The translations under genes and the position numbers were made by a program. Of a stretch of 35,253 bases of DNA, positions 15,101-23,178 are shown one piece after another. How positions within the stretch are numbered: the first letter of the stretch is position 1; each line of letters begins with the position of its first letter. Origin of the DNA: Streptomyces celluloflavus (GTDB lineage: Bacteria; Actinomycetota; Actinomycetes; Streptomycetales; Streptomycetaceae); the NCBI GenBank assembly GCA_000720995.1, contig JOEL01000061.1:1-35253 (forward strand), read 5' to 3'. Below the pieces are notes generated by a model. That model was not told where the DNA came from. It searched no databases and was given only the letters and a program-made list of their open reading frames with translations.

Positions 15101-17104
15101 ACCCTGCACACCCTCGTCCGGCAGGCCGCCGAGGCCCGCTACGACGAGGGCTACGACCGCGGTGTCCACGACCACGACGCCACCGCCGTGCTCACCGCGC
15201 TGCTGCGGCTGCGCGCGGCGGCCGGACTGCTGCGCTTCACCCCGAGCACCCGCGCCGCCGCCCAGCTCTTCTGGCACCACGGCACCGACCCCCACGCCCG
15301 CACCCGGTGGACCACCCGCGCGCACTCCCTGGCCCGCGCCCGCGCCCACTTCGGCCGCACCGCCGCGGCCGGCGACCTCGCCGCCGAGCTGTCCGACGCG
15401 GCGGCCGGTTTCCTGGCGGCCGCCGGACTGCTCCCGGACGGCGCCGGGACCGCGACTGCCGGACTGCCGGCCGTCGGCAGCTACCTCTTCGAGGAACTGG
15501 CCACCGGCAGCCCCCGCTTCGCCACCGGCTCCGCCGCCCGCGCCCTGCTCGCCGGCTTCCACCGCGCCCTGGGCGGCCCCGAGGCGCCCGCGGTCAAGGA
15601 GTTCGCCGAGGACCTGCGGGCGCTCGGCGCCGACGGGCTCCCCGGCGCCGAGCACCTCGCCGCCCGCCACCAGCTGGTCACCGGCTGGCTCGGCGCGTAC
15701 GCCGACGCCCGCGACGCCCCGCGCGAGGACCTCGCCGAGGCCGTCGCGATCGAGGTGTGCGGCCCCGCACTCGCCCGGCGCGAGATCGACGACCCGGTCG
15801 GCTGCGCCGTCGAAGGACTGCTCGGCAGCCATCCGCGGATCGCGGCCGACGGGACACTGCCGGTCCGCATCGACGAGCTGCTCGCCCGGACCGACGACTT
15901 CCGCACCACCCGCGTCCCCGCCCACCGCGCCTACACCCGCCGGCGCACCGAACTGCTGGACGCCGAGCGCCGCCGCCTCCAGCTGGCGCGCTACCGCCCC
16001 GAGGTCATGCCGGCCTTCGTCCGCAACCGCCTGATCGACGAGGTCTACCTGCCCCTCATCGGCGACAACCTCGCCAAGCAGCTGGGCGCCGCGGGGGAGG
16101 CGCGGCGCACCGACAGCCAGGGACTGCTGCTGCTCCTGTCCCCGCCCGGCTACGGCAAGACGACGCTGATGGAGTACGTCGCGGCCCGGCTCGGCCTGGT
16201 CCTGGTCAAGGTCGACGGCCCGGCGCTCGGCCACGGCACCACCTCCCTCGACCCGGCCGCGGCCCCCGACGCCGCCGCCCGCCGCGAGGTGGCGAAGATC
16301 TCCTTCGCCCTGGAGATGGGCAGCAACGTGCTGCTCTACCTGGACGACATCCAGCACACCTCGCCCGAGCTGCTCCAGAAATTCATCCCGCTCTGCGACG
16401 CGCAGCGGCGGATGGAGGGCGTGTGGGACGGCGAAGCCCGCAGCTACGACCTGCGCGGCAAGCGGTTCGCGGTCTGCATGGCGGGCAACCCGTACACCGA
16501 GTCCGGGGGGCGCTTCCGGCTGCCGGACATGCTCGCCAACCGGGCCGACGTCTGGAACCTCGGCGATGTCCTCGCCGGCAAGGAGGCGCTCTTCGCGCTC
16601 TCGCACATCGAGAACGCGCTGACCGCCAACCCGGTCCTGGCCCCGCTCGCCGCCCGCGACCGCGCCGACACCGACCTGCTGGTACGGCTCGCCCGCGGCG
16701 ACGCGACGGCCCGCGCCGACCGGCTCGCCCACCCCTACACCCCGGCCGAGCTCGACCAGATCCTGGCCGTGCTGGCCAAGCTGCTGCACGTCCAGGAGAC
16801 CGTGCTGGCCGTCAACCGCGCCTATATCGACTCCGCCGCGCAGGCCGACGCCACCCGCACCGAGCCGCCGTTCCTCCTCCAGGGCTCGTACCGCAACACC
16901 AACAAGCTCGCCGCCCGCATCGTCCCCGTGATGAACGCCACGGAAGTCGAGGCGCTGATCGACGACCACTACCGCGGCGAGGCCCAGACCCTGACGAGCG
17001 GCGCCGAGGCCAACCTCCTCAAGCTCGCGGAGCTGCGCGGCCGCCTCACCGAGGAACAGGCCCGCCGCTGGCACCAGGTGAAGGCGGGGTGGCGGGAGCA
17101 CTGA
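12167..17104 (+). CDS. Giant AAA+ ATPase (DUF3686-type, often called DNA repair ATPase)
   Basis: A 1,645-residue protein starting at ATG 12167, with AGGAG 7 nt upstream. The first 430 or so residues resemble the DUF3686 beta-rich domain of proteins automatically named DNA repair ATPase. Long helical, probably coiled-coil regions rich in Ala, Arg and Glu occupy about 450-1000. The AAA+ domain is C-terminal: Walker A PPGYGKTT with K1331, Walker B LLYLDDIQ with D1393-D1394, and sensor-1-like AGNP at 1439-1442, followed by RLPDMLANRAD. The GNP motif and spacing recall MoxR-class ATPases. No nuclease or helicase motif is seen, so a DNA-repair role is not supported by sequence. Its position directly behind flotillin suggests a remodelling ATPase acting with the membrane scaffold. 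It has no membrane segment of its own. Confidence 0.85.
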   Translation: MGNVNADSAPRTPDETPGTATPGGGLEAGTYEVLRDRLAAAAGELTARAQALNARRLQTFGGTELALLAADRLRTGEACVPRDVVQVGGLLLFGHHPPATAGEPTAVADVFALHRRTGDRFEAAGPDALPGLLDDPRFVRDFDELHRYYRQARLLQLRRTGALLLAVFRTGERLTDIRVLRWQLAADGTPGYLDAKGERDHTFPPAHDLTWTPATREDHVPGRHPHIAVQGAVYVSTSGGVLTLKAEDDTGTADGIHTEPVDEPLQSLADAEVAHARVGPLILLRIRPYKESAHRYLVFNTRTRQACRLDGIGQACRALPEDQGIVFPGGYYLTTGTTKTFDTDTTDLEFERAVFSPNGEDLLYVFHARAAGRTLLLPYNVIREEAAAPLTAHGYALFDDGTMAVLRAQGTDPARVHPVQVWRTPFTSDAYAAAQPEGDGPLARIGNAELVRGISDALAVARMAAEMAPAGAVFTAIEAAATRAADGHHWLGEAELGTLAEPLEAVRATAAQVIDEFERVTELRARAAQQLAEADTRTTALVRRVRGDQPGTADAWVRNLAELRHAQGHLATLREIRHIDLDRIDALSAALTDDLAATGRRAVAFFSGDDAFTATHRTVAELTAEAAAVPTVAEAAPLAERIDAQADGLRIVTEVVGTLDLADTTVRTSILARIGDVLGAVNRARATLDARRRTLAEAEGQEEFAAQFALLGQAVAGGLAAAATPEECDEQLGRLLLQVENLEARFGGLESSGAPEHGGAPPAQDDRLERIAAQREEIYEAFAARKQAQLDARARHTDRLVESARRVLATVTRRARALGTLDEVNAYFAADPLVAKVQATAGELRTLADPVRADELAGRLTAARQEAARALRDRADLYDETGTIRLGRHRFAVNTQPVDLTLVPYEGQLAFAVTGTDYRAAARDERLTADRAFWDQPLVSESPAVYRAEHLAALLLARAEAGEDALTVAALHTAAADGTLHTLVRQAAEARYDEGYDRGVHDHDATAVLTALLRLRAAAGLLRFTPSTRAAAQLFWHHGTDPHARTRWTTRAHSLARARAHFGRTAAAGDLAAELSDAAAGFLAAAGLLPDGAGTATAGLPAVGSYLFEELATGSPRFATGSAARALLAGFHRALGGPEAPAVKEFAEDLRALGADGLPGAEHLAARHQLVTGWLGAYADARDAPREDLAEAVAIEVCGPALARREIDDPVGCAVEGLLGSHPRIAADGTLPVRIDELLARTDDFRTTRVPAHRAYTRRRTELLDAERRRLQLARYRPEVMPAFVRNRLIDEVYLPLIGDNLAKQLGAAGEARRTDSQGLLLLLSPPGYGKTTLMEYVAARLGLVLVKVDGPALGHGTTSLDPAAAPDAAARREVAKISFALEMGSNVLLYLDDIQHTSPELLQKFIPLCDAQRRMEGVWDGEARSYDLRGKRFAVCMAGNPYTESGGRFRLPDMLANRADVWNLGDVLAGKEALFALSHIENALTANPVLAPLAARDRADTDLLVRLARGDATARADRLAHPYTPAELDQILAVLAKLLHVQETVLAVNRAYIDSAAQADATRTEPPFLLQGSYRNTNKLAARIVPVMNATEVEALIDDHYRGEAQTLTSGAEANLLKLAELRGRLTEEQARRWHQVKAGWREH

Positions 17105-17129
17105 GCCCCGGCGGGGTGGGCCCCGCCAT

Positions 17130-17163
17130 CCGGCGGGGTGTGCGGCAGCCCACACCCCGCCGG
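17130..17163 (+). terminator. Hairpin terminator after the AAA+ gene
   Basis: CCGGCGGGGTGTG (17130-17142) pairs perfectly over 13 bp with CACACCCCGCCGG (17151-17163) around an 8-nt loop. It begins 26 nt after the stop codon and precedes the KimA-like gene, so it should separate the two transcripts. Confidence 0.8.
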
Positions 17164-17207
17164 CATTCCGGCCGGGTGGCGGGTGGGCGAGGGCCTTGAC
17201 GAAGGCT

Positions 17208-17213
17208 TAGCAT
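17208..17213 (+). promoter_or_regulatory. Candidate -10 box for leaderless kimA-like mRNA
   Basis: TAGCAT at 17208-17213 lies 7 nt before the GTG start at 17221. There is no Shine-Dalgarno sequence in between, which fits transcription starting at the GTG. A TTGACG at 17196-17201 is too close to serve as its -35. Confidence 0.45.
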
Positions 17214-17220
17214 CCTCTCC

Positions 17221-19272
17221 GTGTCCAAACTGACCGACGTGCCCAAACGGATCCTGATCGGGCGCGCGCTGCGCAGCGACAAGCTGGGGGAAACGCTTCT
17301 CCCCAAGCGCATCGCACTCCCCGTCTTCGCCTCCGACCCGCTCTCCTCCGTGGCCTACGCGCCCGGCGAGGTGCTGCTCGTCCTGTCCGTCGCGGGTGTG
17401 TCGGCCTACCACTTCAGCCCCTGGATCGCCCTCGCGGTCGTGGTGCTGATGTTCACCGTCGTGGCGTCGTACCGGCAGAACGTGCACGCCTACCCGAGCG
17501 GCGGCGGCGACTACGAGGTCGCCACCACCAACCTCGGGCCCAAGGCCGGTCTGACCGTCGCCAGCGCCCTGCTGGTCGACTACGTGCTGACCGTCGCGGT
17601 CTCCATCGCCTCCGGAGTGGAGAACCTGGGCTCCGCGATCCCCTTCGTCGTCGAGCACAAGACGCTCTGCGCCATCGGGATCATCGTGCTGCTGACGCTG
17701 ATGAACCTGCGCGGCGTCAAGGAATCGGGCAAGCTCTTCGCGATCCCGACGTACATCTTCGTGGCCGGCGTCTTCATCATGATCGCCTGGGGCGCGTTCC
17801 GCGGCCTGGTGCTCGGCGACACCATGAAGGCCCCCACCGCAGACTTCACCATCCACGCCGAACAGGGCGGACTGGCCGGCTTCGCGCTGGTCTTCCTGCT
17901 GCTGCGCGCGTTCTCCTCCGGCTGTGCCGCGCTCACCGGCGTCGAGGCGATCAGCAACGGCGTCCCCGCCTTCCGCAAGCCGAAGTCGAAGAACGCCGCG
18001 AGCACCCTCGCGCTCATGGGCGGCCTGGCCGTCACCATGTTCTGCGGCATCATCGCGCTGGCCATGGCCACCAACGTCAAGATGGCGGAGTCCCCGGCCA
18101 AGGACCTGCTGCACAACGGCACCCCGGTCGGCGCGGGCTACACCCAGAACCCGGTCATCTCGCAGGTCGCGGAGGCGGTCTTCGGCAACGGCTCGTTCCT
18201 GTTCGTGGTGCTCGCCGCCGCCACCGCGCTGGTCCTCTTCCTCGCCGCCAACACCGCCTACAACGGCTTCCCGCTGCTCGGCTCGATCCTCGCCCAGGAC
18301 CGCTACCTGCCCCGCCAGCTGCACACCCGCGGCGACCGGCTGGCCTTCTCCAACGGCATCGTGCTGCTGGCCGGCGCCGCCGCCGTCCTGGTCTACGTCT
18401 ACGGTGCGGACTCCACCCGGCTGATCCAGCTCTACATCGTGGGCGTCTTCGTCTCCTTCACGCTCAGCCAGATCGGCATGGTCCGGCACTGGAACCGCCA
18501 CCTGCTGACCGAGAAGGACGCCGCCAAGCGCCGCCGCATGCACCGCTCGCGGGCCATCAACGCCTTCGGCGCCACCCTCACCGGCCTGGTCCTCGTCGTC
18601 GTCCTGCTGACGAAGTTCACCCACGGCGCCTGGGTGGCGCTGCTGGGCATGGTCATCTTCTTCGTCACGATGTCCGCGATCCGCCGCCACTACGACCGGG
18701 TCGCCGACGAGATCGCCGCCGAGGACACCCCCGACGACGACGTCGTCCGGCCCTCCCGGGTGCACTCCCTCGTCCTGGTCTCCAAGGTTCACAAGCCCAC
18801 CCTGCGCGCCCTGAACTACGCCAAGCTGATGCGCTCGGACACCCTCGAAGCGGTCAGCGTGGACGTGGACCCCGCCGAGACCAAGGCCCTGCGGGCGGAG
18901 TGGGAACGCCGCGGCATCGAGGTCCCCCTCAAGGTCCTCGCCTCCCCGTACCGCGAGATCACCCGGCCGATCATCGACCACGTCAAGTCGCTGCGCCGGG
19001 AGAGCCCCCGCGACGCGGTCTCCGTCTACATCCCCGAGTACGTCGTCGGCCACTGGTACGAGCACCTGCTGCACAACCAGAGCGCGCTGCGCCTCAAGGG
19101 CCGGCTGCTGTTCACCCCCGGCGTCATGGTCACCTCCGTGCCCTGGCAGCTGGACTCCTCCGAGGCCGCCAAGAAGCGCGCCCGCAAACGCGCGGAGTGG
19201 AACGCTCCGGGCGCGGTCCGCCGCGGACCGGTCACCCCGCCCAAGAAGGAGAAGTCCGCCACGAAGAAGTAG
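17221..19272 (+). CDS. APC-superfamily permease, KimA-like potassium importer candidate
   Basis: A 683-residue permease starting at GTG 17221. The membrane part (about 30-490) shows some twelve hydrophobic helices and the APC first-helix motif FASDPLSSVAYAPGE. A cytoplasmic C-terminal region (about 510-660) contains strands and helices such as VHSLVLVSKVHKPTLRALNY, consistent with the USP-like domain of KimA (YdaO). KimA of Bacillus subtilis is a proton-coupled, c-di-AMP-inhibited K+ importer of about 607 residues. The tail here is longer and ends in a Lys-rich stretch. The neighbourhood (kdpDE, two RCK proteins) agrees with a potassium role, but many actinobacterial relatives are annotated only as APC permeases and an amino-acid substrate is not excluded. 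Confidence 0.8.
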   Translation: MSKLTDVPKRILIGRALRSDKLGETLLPKRIALPVFASDPLSSVAYAPGEVLLVLSVAGVSAYHFSPWIALAVVVLMFTVVASYRQNVHAYPSGGGDYEVATTNLGPKAGLTVASALLVDYVLTVAVSIASGVENLGSAIPFVVEHKTLCAIGIIVLLTLMNLRGVKESGKLFAIPTYIFVAGVFIMIAWGAFRGLVLGDTMKAPTADFTIHAEQGGLAGFALVFLLLRAFSSGCAALTGVEAISNGVPAFRKPKSKNAASTLALMGGLAVTMFCGIIALAMATNVKMAESPAKDLLHNGTPVGAGYTQNPVISQVAEAVFGNGSFLFVVLAAATALVLFLAANTAYNGFPLLGSILAQDRYLPRQLHTRGDRLAFSNGIVLLAGAAAVLVYVYGADSTRLIQLYIVGVFVSFTLSQIGMVRHWNRHLLTEKDAAKRRRMHRSRAINAFGATLTGLVLVVVLLTKFTHGAWVALLGMVIFFVTMSAIRRHYDRVADEIAAEDTPDDDVVRPSRVHSLVLVSKVHKPTLRALNYAKLMRSDTLEAVSVDVDPAETKALRAEWERRGIEVPLKVLASPYREITRPIIDHVKSLRRESPRDAVSVYIPEYVVGHWYEHLLHNQSALRLKGRLLFTPGVMVTSVPWQLDSSEAAKKRARKRAEWNAPGAVRRGPVTPPKKEKSATKK

Positions 19273-19402
19273 CGGCCACGGCCCGCGCCGCCCCCGCCCG
19301 GCACCGGGCACCGCACCCCGCCGCGTAGACTCGAAGGCTGTTGTCCGGCCGTACCCCGGCCGCGGCCCCGCCGTACCACCCCACCCCAGGAGCCCCGCCG
19401 CC

Positions 19403-20731
19403 ATGCAGACAGAACCGAAGAAGTCGCTGGTCGGCGAGGAGTACGAGGTCGAGGTCGGCCCCGTCGCACACGGCGGCCACTGCATCGCCCGCACGGACGA
19501 GGGCCAGGTCCTCTTCGTCCGGCACGCCCTGCCCGGCGAGCGGATCACCGCCCGCGTCACCGACGGCGAGGAGGGCGCCCGCTTCCTGCGGGCCGACGCC
19601 GTCGAGATCCACACCCCCGCCAAGGACCGGGTCCCGGCGCCCTGCCCGTTCTCCGGCCCCGGCAAATGCGGCGGCTGCGACTGGCAGCACGCCGCGCCCG
19701 GCGCCCAGCGCCGCTTCAAGGGCTCCGTCATCGCCGAGCAGCTGGCACGGCTGGCCGGCCTCTCGCCGGAGGAGGCCCGCTGGGACGGCACCGTCGAACC
19801 CGCGCCGGGCGACAAGGTCGCCAAGGGCGAGGTCCCGGCCTGGCGCACCCGCGTCCAGTACGCCATCGACGACCAGGGCCGCGCCGGGCTGCGCAAGCAC
19901 CGCTCGCACGACGTCGAGCCCGTCGACCACTGCATGATCGCCGCCCCCGGCGTCTCCGAGCTGGGCATCGAGCGCCGCGAGTGGCCGCAGATCGCCACCG
20001 TCGAAGCCATCGCCGCCACCGGCTCCCACGACCGCCAGGTCATCCTCACCCCCAAGCCCGGCGGCCGGCTCCCGATCGTCGAACTCGACCGGCCCGTCTC
20101 GGTGCTGCGCATCGGCGAGAAGGACGGCGCGGTGCACCGCGTGCACGGCCGCCCCTTCGTCCGCGAACGCGCCGCCGGCCGCACCTGGCGGGTCGGCGAC
20201 GGCGGCTTCTGGCAGATCCACCCGAAGGCCGCCGACCTCCTCGTCGAGGCCGTCATGCAGGGCCTGATGCCCAAGAAGGGCGATATGGCCCTGGACCTCT
20301 ACTGCGGCGTCGGCCTCTTCGCCGGCGCACTCGCCGAACGCGTCGGCGACAAGGGCGCGGTCCTCGGCATCGAATCCGGCAAGCGCGCCGTCGAGGACGC
20401 CCGCCACAACCTCCAGGACCTCGACCGCGTCCGCATCGAACACGGCAAGGTCGAGCAGGTCCTGCCCCGCACCGGCATCACCGACGTCGACCTCGTCGTC
20501 CTCGACCCCCCACGCGCCGGCGCCGGCAAGAAGACCGTCGACCGGATCGCCGCCCTCACCCCCCGCCGCATCGCCTACGTAGCCTGCGACCCGGCCGCCC
20601 TCGCCCGCGACCTCAAGTACTTCCGCGAGGCGGGATACGGCCCGCGCCGGCTGCGGGCGTTCGATCTCTTTCCCATGACGCATCATGTGGAGTGTGTGGC
20701 GATCTTGGACCGGGTGACGAAGGACGCCTGA
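19403..20731 (+). CDS. TRAM-domain class I SAM-dependent RNA (uracil-5-)-methyltransferase, RumA/TrmA family
   Basis: A 442-residue enzyme. An N-terminal TRAM domain (about 8-68, EVEVGPVAHGGHCIAR) binds RNA. A likely 4Fe-4S site follows with Cys81, Cys89 and Cys92 and a further Cys in VDHCM; the spacing CX7CX2C is looser than the CX5CX2C of RlmD. The methyltransferase domain has the SAM motif ALDLYCGVGLFAGALAE, the catalytic region VVLDPPRAGAGK and the nucleophilic Cys in AYVACDPAALARDL. AGGAG lies about 10 nt before ATG 19403. It methylates C5 of a uridine in rRNA or tRNA; the exact position cannot be told. It is 130 nt downstream of the permease and marks the end of the core-like DNA before an accessory patch. 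Confidence 0.9.
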   Translation: MQTEPKKSLVGEEYEVEVGPVAHGGHCIARTDEGQVLFVRHALPGERITARVTDGEEGARFLRADAVEIHTPAKDRVPAPCPFSGPGKCGGCDWQHAAPGAQRRFKGSVIAEQLARLAGLSPEEARWDGTVEPAPGDKVAKGEVPAWRTRVQYAIDDQGRAGLRKHRSHDVEPVDHCMIAAPGVSELGIERREWPQIATVEAIAATGSHDRQVILTPKPGGRLPIVELDRPVSVLRIGEKDGAVHRVHGRPFVRERAAGRTWRVGDGGFWQIHPKAADLLVEAVMQGLMPKKGDMALDLYCGVGLFAGALAERVGDKGAVLGIESGKRAVEDARHNLQDLDRVRIEHGKVEQVLPRTGITDVDLVVLDPPRAGAGKKTVDRIAALTPRRIAYVACDPAALARDLKYFREAGYGPRRLRAFDLFPMTHHVECVAILDRVTKDA

Positions 20732-21422
20732 GCTGCGGGTTTGGGTGTTGTGTGTGATGTGAGGTGTGGGCGTTGCGGGTGAGATCCTGACGTTGGGATG
20801 ACGCTCGGAGAGGCATCTTGACGCTCGATCGACGCTCGTTCTGATGGGGCGTCAGCAGTGTTGCTTCGCTGGTCAGTCGATCCGGTGACTGACCGGCCGA
20901 GGCCGGATCGCCGAGAATTCTGTGGTGCCAAGTGGTCATGCTCAACCACATGCGCGGAGCATCCAACAGGCTGCTGGCCTGCTGGTGGTACGAGCCTCTC
21001 CGCTGACTCGGAGGCGCAACAGCTCGCCTTTTTCTCCGTTGGCTCTCCTCCTGGTGCGAGCGGGGCCGGATCAGGACGATGTCGTCTCCGTCCCGGGGGC
21101 AGGCGTGCCCGGCGCGCATCGCCTCGGGCACTCGCACCGCGAGTTCGCCACCGCCGGGGCACTGGCCGATGACACCGAACTCCCGGAGCCTGTAGCCCGC
21201 AGGCGCTGTCAGCAAACCCTGTCATCAGCCGCCATCGGATCTGATGGGACCGGCGTCGTCGCGAGGCCGCGGAAAGTCCGGGTTCATTGGATGCGGGCGG
21301 CGCCTGTCGTCATTCGTTCCCTTGCCGACAAGAGCCTGCGGCTGATCGGGGCAGTTACGTCACGTGGCCGAAAGGCATGGAGCAAGCGCTCCCCGAGTCA
21401 AGGAGATCCGGGATCATGAAGC
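20732..21422. other. Gene-poor stretch after the RNA methyltransferase
   Basis: No gene can be supported. The first 50 bases are strongly GT-rich on the plus strand. A cluster of TGACG-type motifs follows at 20788-20854 (listed separately). The rest (about 20,900-21,400) has lower GC than the flanks and open frames without family resemblance, which looks like decayed DNA at the edge of an accessory region. Confidence 0.5.
20788..20854. repeat. Cluster of TGACG(C)-type motifs
   Basis: TGACGTTGG (20788), TGACGCTCG (20799), TGACGCTCG (20819) and CGACGCTCG (20830) are direct copies with start spacings of 11, 20 and 11 nt. A fifth, inverted copy (GGCGTCA, 20848-20854) follows. The near-helical spacing suggests a protein-binding array. 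No gene adjacent on the left needs it; the GNAT gene begins 570 nt downstream. Confidence 0.45.
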
Positions 21423-22310
21423 ATGCTCCCGGATGACTGGCACCTCACCCAAGACGTTGACGACTTCCTCGCCCGAGCCGGGGACTTCCTGCGCTCGCGC
21501 CCCGCGTTACATAACACGCCGCTGACGGACATCGAGAAACTGCGGATACGCGGGGCGGACGAACACGACGCCGCCGCCCCCGTCTTCGGCCGACTGGAGT
21601 CAGGAGGCGAGGTCCACGCGATCTTCTATCTCACTTCGCGCGGCCGTCTGGGCCTCACCCCCCTCTCCGTCGAGCAGACCGACGCCCTCGCCGCCCACTT
21701 GGCCGTCCTCGGCCACTCACCCGCCAACGTCATCGCGGACCACGACACTGCCGGCGCTTTCGCCGAGTCATGGCAGCGGCACACGAGCGCGGCTCCGGTA
21801 CTTTTCTGGCGGACGCATCTCTACCGTCTCGGCACACTCACCCCACCGCAGCCGCGCCCGGAGGGCTGGGGTCGTATCACGGGCGGGCAGGATCGTGAGC
21901 AAGTCGTGCGCTGGTGCCGTGAGTTCTGTGTCGACGTCGGGGAGCAGACCTCCATCGACTTGATCGACGCCGGCTCCTGGGACGACTCGCGTTTCGGCGA
22001 CAGGCACTTCACGTTCTGGGAGACCTCGGACGGCACCCCCGTCTCGATGGCGGCCGCGACCTCGATCGTCGGCGGCATGGTCCGGGTGGACCCCGTCTAC
22101 ACCCCGGCCCACCTCCGGGGCTGTGGCTACGCGGGGGCCGTGACGGTCGAGGTGAGCAGGACCGCGTTGGCCGCGGGCGCGACGGACGTCGTCCTGTTCA
22201 CGGACCCGGACAACCCCACCAGCAATGCCCTCTACCAACGCATCGGGTACGTCCACGTCGCCGACTTCGCTGGGTACAAGTTCTCCTACGGCGCACCACA
22301 AGCCGGGTGA
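21423..22310 (+). CDS. GNAT-family N-acetyltransferase with a TTA codon
   Basis: A 295-residue protein with an N-terminal domain of unknown role (about 1-120) and a C-terminal GNAT domain (about 130-285). The acetyl-CoA loop is RGCGYAG, and the late motif NPTSNALYQRIGYVHV is typical. ATG 21423 is forced by an in-frame stop at 21417. AAGGAG (21400-21405) sits 17 nt upstream, which is long; an out-of-frame ATG at 21416 has better spacing and encodes only MKHAPG. Leu29 is encoded by TTA (21507-21509), rare in Streptomyces and read by the bldA tRNA, so translation is probably development-dependent. The substrate is unknown. The gene stands alone in lower-GC DNA, suggesting horizontal origin. Confidence 0.75.
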   Translation: MLPDDWHLTQDVDDFLARAGDFLRSRPALHNTPLTDIEKLRIRGADEHDAAAPVFGRLESGGEVHAIFYLTSRGRLGLTPLSVEQTDALAAHLAVLGHSPANVIADHDTAGAFAESWQRHTSAAPVLFWRTHLYRLGTLTPPQPRPEGWGRITGGQDREQVVRWCREFCVDVGEQTSIDLIDAGSWDDSRFGDRHFTFWETSDGTPVSMAAATSIVGGMVRVDPVYTPAHLRGCGYAGAVTVEVSRTALAAGATDVVLFTDPDNPTSNALYQRIGYVHVADFAGYKFSYGAPQAG

Positions 22311-23094
22311 GATCACGGTCGACGCACAACGCACCTGCTACCAGTACCGGCTGCGACCGCCGCGAAGCGGCTGACGAAAGCGGTGGCGCGCACTCTGATC
22401 AGCCTGCCGGCCGGTGAGGCTCAGGGGAGCTCGGGGGAACTCACGGGATGTCGTACACCTCGGCTTGCTCGGTGTCGGCGTACACGGATAAGTGGCTCTG
22501 GCAAGATTTTCGTAGCCGGAGATCATCCCTGTCGACGATCACGCATTTCCCCATCGTCAGCGTCGCTTCCTCGCCCAGACGCTCGGGATTCAGGCCCGTG
22601 GCTGTACCCGGCTCTCTGACCGAACAGCTGACGAAGCGGTGCCCGGCAGGTCAATCCCTGTCGGACCGCGGCTGGTTGGCTCAGCCGCCCTTGTGCTTTT
22701 GTCGAGCCCGACGTCGCCCCGGATGGCGGGCCGCGCATAGCGCCGCCGCCAGATCGCGGCGCCCGAGGATACCGCGCTGCGCCGGCCCCGCCGTTGACGG
22801 TGGGGCCGCCTCTAAAGGGGCAGACGGCGCGAGGGGAAGACTGAGGTCGCGGTGAATGGGCCTGGTGGTTCGTCTGGTGATGCTCGGCAGGTCTACTGCC
22901 GGGCGGGCACCAGTTCGGTGGCCCGTGGACCTGGTCAGGTTCTGCGGATGAGCGCGGCGCAGTCCGCCTGGCGGACGCACGAAAGTCGCAGCCGTTCCTC
23001 TTCATCGTCTGTGAGATCGCCCCGTCCGATGCCCACATCAACGGCTGGAACGGAGACCGATCGCAAGGTCATCCGGGCAATTCCTCAGGCGGTG

Positions 23095-23172
23095 GTCTTA
23101 AGGCCGTTTCCTACGTGACGTAGGACATGGCCTAAGTTCATGTGAATCAGGGCGAATCAGAGTCTTAAGGCC
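23095..23172. promoter_or_regulatory. Repeat-rich control region upstream of the secreted protein gene
   Basis: Three ordered elements occur here. GTCTTAAGGCC is repeated exactly at 23095-23105 and 23162-23172. TCCTACG-TGA-CGTAGGA is a perfect palindrome at 23109-23125. GAATCAG is repeated at 23144-23150 and 23154-23160, one helical turn apart. They lie just upstream of a promoter-like pair, so they are probable regulator-binding sites. Confidence 0.55.
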
Positions 23173-23178
23173 CGGCTC

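Noticed and set aside
10361-17155. 2,264-codon minus-strand open frame
   Set aside because: It is antisense to the flotillin and AAA+ genes and is a typical shadow frame of high-GC coding DNA; the plus-strand genes have clear domains and ribosome-binding sites.
17196-17213. TTGACG/TAGCAT as a -35/-10 pair for the KimA-like gene
   Set aside because: The spacer is only 6 nt, far too short for a sigma-70-type promoter; only the -10 box is kept.
19297-19312. Short GCCCGG/CGGGC hairpin after the permease gene
   Set aside because: A five-base stem in such GC-rich DNA is expected by chance and is not enough to call a terminator.
20613-21215. 200-codon minus-strand frame with AGHACPRDGDDIVLIRPR-like piece
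   Set aside because: Most of it runs antisense to the methyltransferase 3' end and across repeat-like DNA; the one protein-like piece is too short to assign.
20922-21419. 165-codon plus-strand frame before the GNAT gene
   Set aside because: No codon bias, no ribosome-binding site and no recognisable motif; best seen as chance openness in GC-rich DNA.
22935-23036. Minus-strand GRGDLTDDEEERLR, like the N-terminus of IS5-type transposases
   Set aside because: Only about 15 residues resemble the family and the frame closes after 33 codons without further transposase sequence; no terminal repeats found.
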